Assembly (NCBI RefSeq): GCF_004005865.1
Contig: NZ_SACN01000001.1
Coordinates: 1,240,001 to 1,304,000, forward strand
DNA: 64,000 bases
DNA from: Sphingomonas crocodyli
Lineage (GTDB): Bacteria > Pseudomonadota > Alphaproteobacteria > Sphingomonadales > Sphingomonadaceae
Direction of reading: 5' to 3'
Below the pieces are notes generated by a model. It saw only the letters and a program-made list of their open reading frames with translations. It ran no database searches and had not been told where the DNA came from. The position numbers and the translations under genes are program-made. This document shows positions 8,183-15,708 of this stretch, one piece after another; position 1 is the stretch's first letter, and each line of letters opens with the position of its first letter.

Positions 8183-9460
8183 TCAGAGCGTCCAACGCTC
8201 GATATCGGAGCGCAACGCCTTGCCGCTCCACATGCCCTTGATGTCGGCGACGAGGCCGTTGGGTTCGACCAGATCGTCGATCAGCTTGGGATCGAGGCCC
8301 TTATAGTCGCCATGCGGCACCGCGCCGACGACGACGTCGTAGCGACCCGACAGCGCGTCCGACGAGAGGCCGACGCCATATTCGTGGCGCGCCTCGACCG
8401 GATCGGCGAGCGGATCGTGGAGGGTGACGCGGTGGCCGAGCCAGCGCAGGCGCTTCACCACGTCGAACACCTTCGAATTGCGCAGATCGGGCACATCCTC
8501 CTTGAAGGTGACGCCCATCATCAGGACCGAGCCGATCTTGCTCTTGCGCTTGGTATGGATCGCATCGGCGACCCAGCCTGCCATCGCATCGTTGATCGAG
8601 CGGCCGGCGAGGATGACGCGGGGCAGGTGGCCCACGCTCTGCGCGCAATGGCTGAGATAGTAGGGATCGACGCCGATGCAGTGGCCGCCGACGAGGCCGG
8701 GCTGGAACTTCAGGAAGTTCCACTTGGTGCCCGCGGCCTCGAGCACATCCCAGATCGAGATGTCGAGCCGGGCGAAGATCTGGGTGATCTCGTTCATGAA
8801 GGCGATGTTGATGTCGCGCTGGGCGTTCTCGATCACCTTGGCGGCTTCGGCGGCCTTGATCGATGCGGCGCGGAAGGCGCCCGCGCTCGTCACCTTGTCG
8901 TAGATCTGGGCGATGCGTTCGGTGATCTCCGGGTTTTCGCCCGCGACCACCTTCACGATGCGATCGACCGTATGTTCGCGGTCGCCCGGATTGATGCGTT
9001 CGGGCGAGTAGCCCAGGAAGAAGTCGGTGCCGCGCTTGAGGCCCGATTTCGCCTCCAGTTCCGGCCCGCACATATCCTCGGTCACGCCCGGATAGACGGT
9101 GCTTTCATAGACGATGACATGCGCGCGGCCGGGCTTGAGCAGGCCCGCGACGGTGCGCGTCGCCGACATGACCGGGCTGAGATCGGGGCGGTTGGCGTCG
9201 TCGACCGGCGTGGGGACGGTGACGATATAGATGTCGGCATCGGCGGCCTCGGACGGGTCTGCCGTCAGGACGAGTGACGAGGCGTTGAGGGCATCCGCAT
9301 CGACCTCGCGGGTGCGATCGTGGCCCTTGCGTAGCTCGTCGATCCGCCCCTGATCGATGTCGAGGCCGACCGTGGGATAATGTTTGGCAAGCTGTACCGC
9401 GAGCGGCAGGCCGACATAGCCGAGACCCACGACGACGATCTTCTGATCCGCAACCGCCAC
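8183..9460 (-). CDS. UDP-N-acetylhexosamine dehydrogenase (WbpA/TviB type)
   Basis: The 425-residue product has an N-terminal NAD-binding fold (VVVGLGYVGLPLAVQLAKHY), a VTVPTPVD loop, the central dimer helix and the catalytic cysteine in GGHCIGVDPYYLSHCAQ. A C-terminal UDP-binding domain follows (GVTFKEDVPDLRNSKVFDVV). The enzyme oxidises C6 of a UDP-sugar to the uronate in two NAD-dependent steps; the GGHCIGVDPYY version favours UDP-GlcNAc/GalNAc over UDP-glucose. It feeds capsule or O-antigen synthesis. A GTG at 9460 sits six bases after GGGGGA and gives the family's usual start; an ATG seven codons earlier is possible. Related polysaccharide genes lie at 11690 and 14334. Confidence 0.85.
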   Translation of the reverse strand: MAVADQKIVVVGLGYVGLPLAVQLAKHYPTVGLDIDQGRIDELRKGHDRTREVDADALNASSLVLTADPSEAADADIYIVTVPTPVDDANRPDLSPVMSATRTVAGLLKPGRAHVIVYESTVYPGVTEDMCGPELEAKSGLKRGTDFFLGYSPERINPGDREHTVDRIVKVVAGENPEITERIAQIYDKVTSAGAFRAASIKAAEAAKVIENAQRDINIAFMNEITQIFARLDISIWDVLEAAGTKWNFLKFQPGLVGGHCIGVDPYYLSHCAQSVGHLPRVILAGRSINDAMAGWVADAIHTKRKSKIGSVLMMGVTFKEDVPDLRNSKVFDVVKRLRWLGHRVTLHDPLADPVEARHEYGVGLSSDALSGRYDVVVGAVPHGDYKGLDPKLIDDLVEPNGLVADIKGMWSGKALRSDIERWTL

Positions 9461-9577
9461 GCCATTCCCCCACGCACGCATTCGGAAATTCCGGCCGGAA
9501 CCCCTCTCGATCCGTCACTGTTATACGCTATGACCCGAAAGCGGAATATCCGTGGGGACGGACCAAAGGAGAACAAT

Positions 9578-10126
9578 ATGCGTGTTTCCCGCCTTTCGAT
9601 CGCAGCCGCCGCAATCCTGTGCGCGAGCATGCCCGCCGTCGCCCAGATGGATCATAGCAAGATGGGGCATGGCGGCGCGGGCCATGCCACCGCCGAGCTC
9701 AAGGACGCCAAGGGCGTGGTGAAGGGCAAGGCGATGTTCATGGAGGGCAAGGACGGCCTGTCCGTGATGCTGAAGGCCGAAGGACTGCCGCCGGGCGTCC
9801 ACGCCGTCCACATTCACACGACCGGCGCCTGCACCGCGCCCGACTTCACAAGCGCGGGCGGCCACTGGAACCCGATGAGCAAGCAGCACGGCAAGGACAA
9901 TCCGGCCGGTGCGCATATGGGCGACATGCCGAACATGACCGTCGGCGCCGACGGCACGGGCAAGTTCATGGCCAAGGTGCCGCACGGCACGCTGACGGGC
10001 GGCGATCATCCGCTGCTCGACGCGGATGGCGCGGCGATCGTGGTTCATGCGACGGCCGACGATTACAAGACCGATCCGACCGGCAATGCGGGTGGTCGCA
10101 TCGCCTGCGGTGTGGTGACGAAGTAG
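9578..10126 (+). CDS. sodC: Periplasmic Cu/Zn superoxide dismutase
   Basis: The 182-residue product has a signal peptide ending ASMPAVAQ, a His/Met-rich leader (MDHSKMGHGGAGH) that may help bind copper, and the SodC core. Metal ligands are visible in GVHAVHIHTTGAC, GGHWNP and DHPLLDADG. The conserved cysteines (GAC and IACGV) can form the disulfide. It converts periplasmic superoxide to peroxide and oxygen. AAAGGAG stands seven bases before ATG 9578. It is a single gene, followed by a dispersed repeat instead of a clear terminator. Confidence 0.95.
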   Translation: MRVSRLSIAAAAILCASMPAVAQMDHSKMGHGGAGHATAELKDAKGVVKGKAMFMEGKDGLSVMLKAEGLPPGVHAVHIHTTGACTAPDFTSAGGHWNPMSKQHGKDNPAGAHMGDMPNMTVGADGTGKFMAKVPHGTLTGGDHPLLDADGAAIVVHATADDYKTDPTGNAGGRIACGVVTK

Positions 10127-10138
10127 CTTCGCCAAACT

Positions 10139-10247
10139 CGTCATTGCGAGCGTAGCGAAGCAATCCAGGCCCGAACTAGGAGAGGTTTCTGACCATCTCC
10201 AACGCGGGCCTGGATTGCCGCGTCGCCTTCGGCTCCTCGCAATGACG
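10139..10247. repeat. Dispersed palindromic repeat, class A, copy 2
   Basis: It has the same ends as the unit at 1777-1885 (CGTCATTGCGAG and CTCGCAATGACG) and a shared CGCGTCGCCTTCGGCTCCT arm. It fills the gap between the stops of two convergent genes. Confidence 0.85.
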
Positions 10248-10252
10248 AGTTT

Positions 10253-10786
10253 CTAGAGAAGCGCGTATCTCTCCACCGCCGTGTAGGTCGAACCCTCCGA
10301 CCCCATGTGGCTTTCGTACAGGATGAAATGCTCGCACGTCGCTTCGATGGGGGCGGGGGTGAGTTGGGCTGCGGGGATGTCTCCGGTCGGCGCGTTGCCG
10401 CGTGAGAAGCGGGCGATCGTGATGTGAGGCAGAAAGGCGCGCGCTTCGGGGCGGACGCCGGCGCGGGTCAGCGCACGCAGGACGGCGTCGTGGAGCGAGC
10501 GCACTTCGTCCTGCGGGGTGACGCCCACCCACAAAGACGTGATCCGATCGCGTGTATCGAAGCTGCCGAGACCCGCGAGCGCGAAGCGCACGGGCGGATG
10601 GCGGACGCTGCCGAGGGCGGCGGCGATATCCTCCGCCTGATGCCGGTCGACCTCGCCGATGAAGCTCAGGGTCAGGTGGAGTTGCTCGTCATCCTGCCAG
10701 CGCGCGCCCGGCACGCCGCCCATCGCGTCGAGCAAAGCGGCGCGCATCGCGAAAGGTGGTTTGAGGGCGACGAAGAGGCGGAACAT
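10253..10786 (-). CDS. thpR: RNA 2',3'-cyclic phosphodiesterase
   Basis: The 177-residue product has the two 2H-phosphoesterase motifs, HLTL (in DDEQLHLTLSFIG) and HITI (in RAFLPHITIARF), spaced as in LigT/ThpR. It opens with the typical RLFVALKPP. The enzyme hydrolyses 2',3'-cyclic phosphates on RNA and seals tRNA half-molecules in vitro; it is cytosolic. The stop lies five bases from a class A repeat. The call is firm, though the biological role of this family remains loosely defined. Confidence 0.9.
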   Translation of the reverse strand: MFRLFVALKPPFAMRAALLDAMGGVPGARWQDDEQLHLTLSFIGEVDRHQAEDIAAALGSVRHPPVRFALAGLGSFDTRDRITSLWVGVTPQDEVRSLHDAVLRALTRAGVRPEARAFLPHITIARFSRGNAPTGDIPAAQLTPAPIEATCEHFILYESHMGSEGSTYTAVERYALL

Positions 10787-10931
10787 TGCTGGATCGTTTC
10801 TATGGCGTGAGGATCATGCATTCACGGCGCATTCAACGCGCGTCTGCTTGAAAAGGGAATGGTTTAGTCCGATATTCGGATGAACCGGCTTAGGGTCGTT
10901 TTGACCCGCCGTTTATTGGAGAGTGCACATC

Positions 10932-11666
10932 ATGGCTAACTGGTCTGACCCCCGGGCGACTGCCGCGCCCCGCGCGACGCGCGCTGGCGTTGGCGAGGCT
11001 GCTTTCGATGCAGGGCTGCGGTCCTACATGCTCTCGATCTACAATTACATGGCGTCGGGCGTGCTGCTGACCGGCATCGTCGCCCTGCTGTTCGCGCAGT
11101 CGGGCGCGGCGCTGCAGATCCTGGGCGGTCCGGGTCTGCTGAAGTACGTCATCATGTTCTCGCCGCTGGCGTTCATCCTGGTGCTGAACTTCGGGATCAA
11201 CCGTCTGTCGACCTTCGCGACGCAGGCTCTTTTCTGGGCCTTTGCGGTGTCGATGGGGCTGTCGATGTCGTCGATCTTCCTGGTTTACACCGGCACCTCT
11301 ATCGCGACGACCTTCTTCGCCAGCGCGACGGCCTTCGCGGGCCTGAGCCTCTACGGCTACACCACGAAGCGTGATCTGGCGCCGTTCGGCACCTTCCTGA
11401 TCATGGGTGTCGTCGGTCTGCTGGTCGCGATGCTGATCAACATCTTCCTGCAGTCGTCGATGATGCAGCTGGTGATCTCGGCGATCGGCGTGCTGCTGTT
11501 CGCGGGCCTGACCGCCTATGACACGCAGAAGATCAAGAGCCTCTATTACCATGTCGCCGGCACCGATTTCGTCGGCAAGTCGGTAATCATGGGCGCGCTG
11601 ACGCTCTATCTCGACTTCATCAACATGTTCACCTTCCTGCTGCAGTTCATGGGCGATCGCCGCTGA
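10932..11666 (+). CDS. Bax inhibitor-1/YccA family inner-membrane protein
   Basis: The 244-residue product has seven hydrophobic spans and the UPF0005 pattern: LRSYMLSIYNYMASGVLLTG, SLYGYTTKRDL and AGLTAYDTQKIK before the last span. Members act as pH-sensitive calcium leak channels or as modulators of FtsH proteolysis. ATG 10932 lies ten bases after GGAG; a GTG three codons earlier lies too close to that site. An efficient terminator follows at 11695. Confidence 0.9.
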   Translation: MANWSDPRATAAPRATRAGVGEAAFDAGLRSYMLSIYNYMASGVLLTGIVALLFAQSGAALQILGGPGLLKYVIMFSPLAFILVLNFGINRLSTFATQALFWAFAVSMGLSMSSIFLVYTGTSIATTFFASATAFAGLSLYGYTTKRDLAPFGTFLIMGVVGLLVAMLINIFLQSSMMQLVISAIGVLLFAGLTAYDTQKIKSLYYHVAGTDFVGKSVIMGALTLYLDFINMFTFLLQFMGDRR

Positions 11667-11689
11667 GAACGCGAAGGAAGCGAGAGCTT

Positions 11690-12448
11690 CTAAAGGGCTC
11701 GGTGGTTCGCCACCGGGCCCTTTTTCTTTACGCGCTGGATGAGCATGGCGGCGAGGAAACGGGCGTTGCCGATCAGGTAGCGACCGGCCATCCGGCGCGG
11801 CTCGATCGAAAGCCGGAAAAGCCACTCTCCGTGTAGCTTTCGGACCCACAGAGGCGCGCGCGGCACGCGGCCGGCGGCGAAATCGATATAGGCGCCGATG
11901 CACAGCGTCACGCCGGGCCAGCGCCCCGCATGACGCGCGGCGAACAGCTCTTGCCGGGGCTGGCCCATGCCCAAGAGGACGTAATCGGCCTGCGCCGCCG
12001 CCAGTCGATCGACGATGGCGGCTTCGTCAGCGAAGAAGCCGTCGCCGATCACCGTGAAGCGATGCTGCGGGAAGGCGGCAGCGAGCCGGGTGGCCGCCTG
12101 ATCCGCGACGCCCGGCGCGGCCCCCAGCAGCGCGACTTTGCGCGGTTGCGCGGCGGCTAGCAAAGCGGGCACGAAATCGGTGCCGTTGAGATTGGCGGGG
12201 AAGCGCGCGCCGTAGAGCAGCCTGCTGCCCAGATCGACGCCGATACCGTCGTTCAGCACCAGCATCTGCGACAGCGCCGCGCGGAAGGCGGGATCGCGCG
12301 CGGCGAGGTTGACGCTATGCGCGTTGGCGAAGCTGACCGTCCGCCGCTCGCCTGCGCTCACCCAGCCTTCGAGCAGAGCGATCGCCGATCCCCGATCGTG
12401 GACGGCGATCGCGACATCGCCAATCGTGCGCGTCTCAGCCGGTGGCAC
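11690..12448 (-). CDS. WecG/TagA/CpsF family glycosyltransferase
   Basis: The product of about 252 residues has the conserved WecG/TagA blocks SFANAHSVNLAARDPAF, LNDGIGVDLGSRLL, LNGTDFVPAL, LLGMGQPRQELF and CIGAYIDFAAGRVPRAP. Family members add ManNAc, ManNAcA or a related sugar to a lipid-linked GlcNAc in teichoic acid, ECA or exopolysaccharide synthesis at the inner face of the membrane. The GTG at 12448 is the best start in context and overlaps the glutathione transferase gene by 14 bases; a longer N-terminus is low-complexity. A surface-polysaccharide role fits the dehydrogenase at 8183 and epimerase at 14334. Confidence 0.8.
   Translation of the reverse strand: MPPAETRTIGDVAIAVHDRGSAIALLEGWVSAGERRTVSFANAHSVNLAARDPAFRAALSQMLVLNDGIGVDLGSRLLYGARFPANLNGTDFVPALLAAAQPRKVALLGAAPGVADQAATRLAAAFPQHRFTVIGDGFFADEAAIVDRLAAAQADYVLLGMGQPRQELFAARHAGRWPGVTLCIGAYIDFAAGRVPRAPLWVRKLHGEWLFRLSIEPRRMAGRYLIGNARFLAAMLIQRVKKKGPVANHRAL
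11695..11725 (+). terminator. Intrinsic terminator of the Bax inhibitor-1 gene
   Basis: GGGCTCGGTGG and CCACCGGGCCC pair around TTCG, followed by TTTTT. The convergent glycosyltransferase gene reads into its far side, with its stop at 11690-11692, so the hairpin lies within that gene's last codons. Confidence 0.9.
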
Positions 12449-13043
12449 CGATCGTCCGCTGATAGGCCGGGCGCGCGGTGATGCGATCGATATAGGCGAG
12501 CAGCTTGGGCCGATCGGCAATGCCCGGCGCGCCGAAGGTCTTCGCCCAGGCGAGTTCGGCGCCGACATAGATGTCCGCCGCGCTGAACTGATCGCCCAGC
12601 ACCCAGGGGCCGGGATCGAGCATCACTTCGAGCGCGCCGAGCACGTCGTCCCAGTCCCCCCAGCCGGCCATCATCTTGTTGACCGGCTCGCGCTTCATCA
12701 TCACGTCGACCATCGCGGGTTCGAATGAACTCGCGCCGAAGACTAGCCAGCGCAGCATCGTGCCGCGGCGCGGATCGCCGACTGCAGGGGCAAGGCCGGC
12801 GGCGGGGAAGGCATCCGCCAGATAGCCGATGATCGCCGCCGCTTCGGTGATCACCGTATCGCGATGGACGATCGTGGGGATCTTGCCCATCGGATTGATC
12901 TTCAGGAAATCGGGCTTGCGGTTCTCGCCACTCTCGAAATCGATATGGACCAGCTTGTAGGGCGCGCCCACTTCCTCCAACGCATAATGCGCCATCTGCG
13001 CGCGCGAGCGGGGGTTGTAGTAGAGGGTGACTTCGTCGCTCAT
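12435..13043 (-). CDS. Glutathione S-transferase family protein
   Basis: The 202-residue product has a thioredoxin-fold N-terminal domain (TLYYNPRSRAQMAHYALEEVG; GSH-binding MGKIPTIV and the TEAAAII turn) and an all-helical C-terminal domain (VLGDQFSAADIYVGAEL). Substrate class cannot be read from sequence. Arg after Ser in YYNPRSRA resembles bacterial beta/theta-type enzymes. It overlaps the upstream dienelactone hydrolase by four bases (ATGA) and the downstream glycosyltransferase by 14, so the three are cotranscribed although their functions differ. Confidence 0.85.
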   Translation of the reverse strand: MSDEVTLYYNPRSRAQMAHYALEEVGAPYKLVHIDFESGENRKPDFLKINPMGKIPTIVHRDTVITEAAAIIGYLADAFPAAGLAPAVGDPRRGTMLRWLVFGASSFEPAMVDVMMKREPVNKMMAGWGDWDDVLGALEVMLDPGPWVLGDQFSAADIYVGAELAWAKTFGAPGIADRPKLLAYIDRITARPAYQRTIGATG

Positions 13044-13933
13044 TTCCCCGACTCCGTGGCCAGCTTCTCCTTGAAGAAGGCGATCGTACGATCCCAGGCG
13101 AGGGTGGCGGCTTCGGCGTTGAAGCGTGCCGCCGACGTATCGTTGTGGAACGCGTGCTGCGTGCCCGGATAATCGTAGCGCGTGACCTCCGCACCCGCGG
13201 CCTTCAGCGCATCGACCCACGGGCCGGCGCCGGCATTCACGCGATCGTCGGTGCCGGCATAATGGAGCAGCGACGCGGCCTTGACCTTCGCAGCCTCCGA
13301 CGGCGGCGGGGGCGGGCCATAGAAGGCGCAGGCCGCCGCCAGCGTCGGCCCGCACGCGACCGCGAGCCGATCGGCCATCGCGCCGCCCCAGCAAAAGCCG
13401 ACCACGCCGACCTTGCCATTGAGCAATTTGTGCTTCGACAGCCAATCGACCGTCGCGACCCCGTCCGCGATCGTCATCGGCATATCGAGTGCGCCGATCA
13501 TCGTTCGCGCCTTGTCCTCATCGGTGGGCGTGCCGCCCTGGGGCGAGAGGAAGTCGATCGCGACACCCACGAAGCCAGCGATCGCCAGGCGGCGCGCGAC
13601 ATCCTTCGTGTAGGGCTGCAGACCCCGATTTTCGTGCACAACGAGGACGGCGGCGGGCTTCTTCGCATGCTTCTTGGGGATCGCCATATAGCCGGTGAGT
13701 GTGTGGCCATTGGCGCCCTTCCACCCGACCATCTTCGCGTCGAGGCGCTTGTCGTCCTCCGCGATCACCACGGCGGCGGCGGGATCGGCGGCGATCGTGG
13801 CGATCAGCGCCTGCGCGGCGGCGGCGCTGCCCGCCAGCTTGGTCATCTCGCCCATGAAGGCGCGTCGATCGTGATGGACGTGGGTAAAACGGTCGTAGAG
13901 CGCGATGGCGCGGGCCTTCAGATCGTCAGTCAT
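13040..13933 (-). CDS. Dienelactone hydrolase family protein
   Basis: The 297-residue product is an alpha/beta hydrolase with a cysteine nucleophile at residue 181 (VGFCWGG), the Asp of GTDDRVNAG and the His of TQHAFHND. VVHENRGLQPY is the conserved oxyanion stretch. Dienelactone hydrolases open lactone rings in aromatic catabolism, but many homologues are general carboxylesterases; nothing nearby points to chlorocatechol degradation. The first 60 residues are an extra helical leader common in sphingomonad versions. The start at 13933 has AGGAGGAC upstream. Confidence 0.85.
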   Translation of the reverse strand: MTDDLKARAIALYDRFTHVHHDRRAFMGEMTKLAGSAAAAQALIATIAADPAAAVVIAEDDKRLDAKMVGWKGANGHTLTGYMAIPKKHAKKPAAVLVVHENRGLQPYTKDVARRLAIAGFVGVAIDFLSPQGGTPTDEDKARTMIGALDMPMTIADGVATVDWLSKHKLLNGKVGVVGFCWGGAMADRLAVACGPTLAAACAFYGPPPPPSEAAKVKAASLLHYAGTDDRVNAGAGPWVDALKAAGAEVTRYDYPGTQHAFHNDTSAARFNAEAATLAWDRTIAFFKEKLATESGK

Positions 13934-13967
13934 GTCGTCCTCCTGTCGCCGCAATGTCTCGCAAAAT

Positions 13968-14330
13968 CTATTCGGCGTCTCCGCCCGGGGCCGCAGCGGC
14001 AGGGGCCGGTGCCGGCGCCACCACCGGCGGGGGCACCACCATCGGCGGCGGTGCCGGCGCGACGCTGTTGACGGTGACTTCGTCGCGGGTCGGCGAAGCC
14101 GCCTGCTGCGGCAGCTCGATCGCCTTGCCGCCGTCGCGCGGCATGCCCGATGCATCGCCGGTGCTCGCGTCGATCGCGGTGATCTCGGCCGATCGATCCT
14201 CGGGCAGGCCGGCAATGTCGACGATCTGCGGATCGGCGGGCGTGTCCGGGTTGACCGGATTGACCTCGGCCTTCTTCTCGCAGCCCGCGAGCGCCAGCGC
14301 CGCGAAGGCGATCAGAACGACACGCTTCAT
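13968..14330 (-). CDS. Small proline-rich lipoprotein
   Basis: The 120-residue product has a lipoprotein signal (MKRVVLIAFAALALAGC, Cys at 17). A mature part with an acidic spacer (VNPDTPADPQIVDIAG) and a Pro/Ala-rich C-terminus (APAPPPMVVPPPVVAPAPAP) follows. I recognise no domain. It should be anchored to a membrane leaflet by acylation. It ends four bases downstream of the epimerase stop-to-start gap and is probably read with that gene. Confidence 0.75.
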   Translation of the reverse strand: MKRVVLIAFAALALAGCEKKAEVNPVNPDTPADPQIVDIAGLPEDRSAEITAIDASTGDASGMPRDGGKAIELPQQAASPTRDEVTVNSVAPAPPPMVVPPPVVAPAPAPAAAAPGGDAE

Positions 14331-14333
14331 GCG

Positions 14334-15341
14334 TCAGAGCCCATGATACTGGCGATACCAGTCGACGAAGCGCGGCACGCCCACGTCGATGCTGGTCGAC
14401 GGCTGATAGCCCAGATCGCGCTGGATCGCCGAAATGTCCGCGAAGGTGTCGCGCACGTCGCCCGGCTGCATCCCCTGCAACTCGCGGATCGCCTTCTTCC
14501 CGCACGCCGCCTCGACCAGGTCGATCATGTGGCTCAGTTCTTCGGAGCGGTGATTGCCGATGTTGTAAACGGCGTGCGGGCTCTTGCTGCCGCCCGCCTT
14601 CTCGGCACCGTCATCGGCCGGGGGCGTGTCCGAACAGGCGATCACGCCGCTGACGATATCGTCGATATAGGTGAAGTCGCGGCGCATATTGCCCTCACCG
14701 AACACCTGGATCGGGCGGCCTTCGAAGATCGCCTTGGTGAACAGCCACATCGCCATATCGGGGCGACCCCACGGGCCATAGACGGTGAAGAAGCGCAGGC
14801 CGGTGAGCGGCAGGCGATAGAGGTGGGCGTAGGTTTCGCTGATCAACTCGTCCGACTTCTTGGTCGCGGCATAGAGCGACAGCGGATGATCGACCCGATC
14901 CTCGACGCGGAAGGGCAGGGTGTCGTTACCGCCATAGACCGAGCTGGACGACGCATAGGCCATATGCGCGACCTTCCGGTGCCGCGCGACCTCGAGCATG
15001 TTCAGGTGGCCGACCAGGTTCGACTGGATATAAGCGCGCGGATTTTCGATCGAGTAGCGGACGCCCGCCTGCGCGCCGAGATGGATGATCTTGTCGAACG
15101 CAAGGCCATCGAGCGCGCGTTCGAGCGCCTCATGATCGGCGAAATCGACCTGGACGAAACGGAAGTCGCCGCCGCGATCGCGCGCTTCGGTTTCGAGCTT
15201 CGCGATGCGCGCGCGCTTCAGTGTCGGATCATAATAATCGTTGACGCTGTCGATGCCGATCACGGCGGTGCCGCGCGCGAGCAGCCGCATCGCGCAGCTA
15301 TAGCCGATGAAGCCCGCCGCGCCCGTGATCAATACCGCCAT
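14334..15341 (-). CDS. UDP-glucuronate 4-epimerase-like NAD-dependent epimerase
   Basis: The 335-residue short-chain dehydrogenase/epimerase has NAD motif GAAGFIGYSCAMRLL, IGIDSVNDYYDPTLKRARI, IHLGAQAGVRYSIENP, the SSSSVYGG active-site strand, YAATKK (catalytic Tyr and Lys) and FTVYGPWGRPDMA. These wordings are typical of LspL/WbnF enzymes, which interconvert UDP-glucuronate and UDP-galacturonate for capsule or LPS. It lies just downstream of the tRNA-Gln region on the other strand and belongs functionally with the UDP-sugar dehydrogenase at 8183. Confidence 0.85.
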   Translation of the reverse strand: MAVLITGAAGFIGYSCAMRLLARGTAVIGIDSVNDYYDPTLKRARIAKLETEARDRGGDFRFVQVDFADHEALERALDGLAFDKIIHLGAQAGVRYSIENPRAYIQSNLVGHLNMLEVARHRKVAHMAYASSSSVYGGNDTLPFRVEDRVDHPLSLYAATKKSDELISETYAHLYRLPLTGLRFFTVYGPWGRPDMAMWLFTKAIFEGRPIQVFGEGNMRRDFTYIDDIVSGVIACSDTPPADDGAEKAGGSKSPHAVYNIGNHRSEELSHMIDLVEAACGKKAIRELQGMQPGDVRDTFADISAIQRDLGYQPSTSIDVGVPRFVDWYRQYHGL

Positions 15342-15458
15342 CGTCAGCCCTTTTTGATGCCGATGACAGACCTAGCCCAGCCTCATCGCATCGTCGAGGC
15401 TTCCATCTGCATCCGTCTCGCGCTAGGGGGAGCGCCCTGCCAGCGAAAGCATGGCTGC

Positions 15459-15533
15459 TGGGGCGTCGCCAAGCGGTAAGGCAGCGGCTTTTGGTGCCGC
15501 CATTCCCAGGTTCGAATCCTGGCGCCCCAGCCA
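15459..15533 (+). tRNA. tRNA-Gln (anticodon TTG)
   Basis: Acceptor TGGGGCG pairs with CGCCCCA, discriminator G and encoded CCA follow (15531-15533). The anticodon arm is GCGGCTTTTGGTGCCGC with TTG, and the T arm is CCAGGTTCGAATCCTGG. Its 3' end serves as the integration site of the adjacent element. Confidence 0.95.
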
Positions 15534-15536
15534 ACT
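15517..15536. other. attL: tRNA-Gln 3' end
   Basis: The 20-base core TCCTGGCGCCCCAGCCAACT recurs exactly at 31234-31253. It spans the T arm, acceptor, CCA and three bases beyond. Confidence 0.9.
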
Positions 15537-15585
15537 CGATTTAATCGAGATAAATCAACAGCTTAACGCTGAACGGACGTGGAGT

Positions 15586-15619
15586 GTGGGGTCCGTTTGT
15601 GGGGTCCGTTTGTGGCTCC
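15586..15619 (+). repeat. 13-bp iterons at the left end of element 1 (probable integrase arm sites)
   Basis: GTGGGGTCCGTTT occurs at 15586-15598 and 15599-15611, followed by a partial third copy GTGGCTCC. The same unit in the same orientation lies at 31137-31172 inside the right end. Confidence 0.75.
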
Positions 15620-15708
15620 CATTGATTCACATTGTACCGGATAAATCATGGGACAAAATGTCGCCCCACGATGTTGCATTGGCCAGTAGGTGCGGCCAAA
15701 CATAAAGC

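Noticed and set aside
7790..9277. A long plus-strand frame opposite the UDP-sugar dehydrogenase
   Set aside because: Antisense shadow; the dehydrogenase has every expected motif on the other strand.
13905..15479. A 524-codon frame on the plus strand opposite the epimerase and lipoprotein genes
   Set aside because: It shadows well-supported minus-strand genes and has no recognisable domain.
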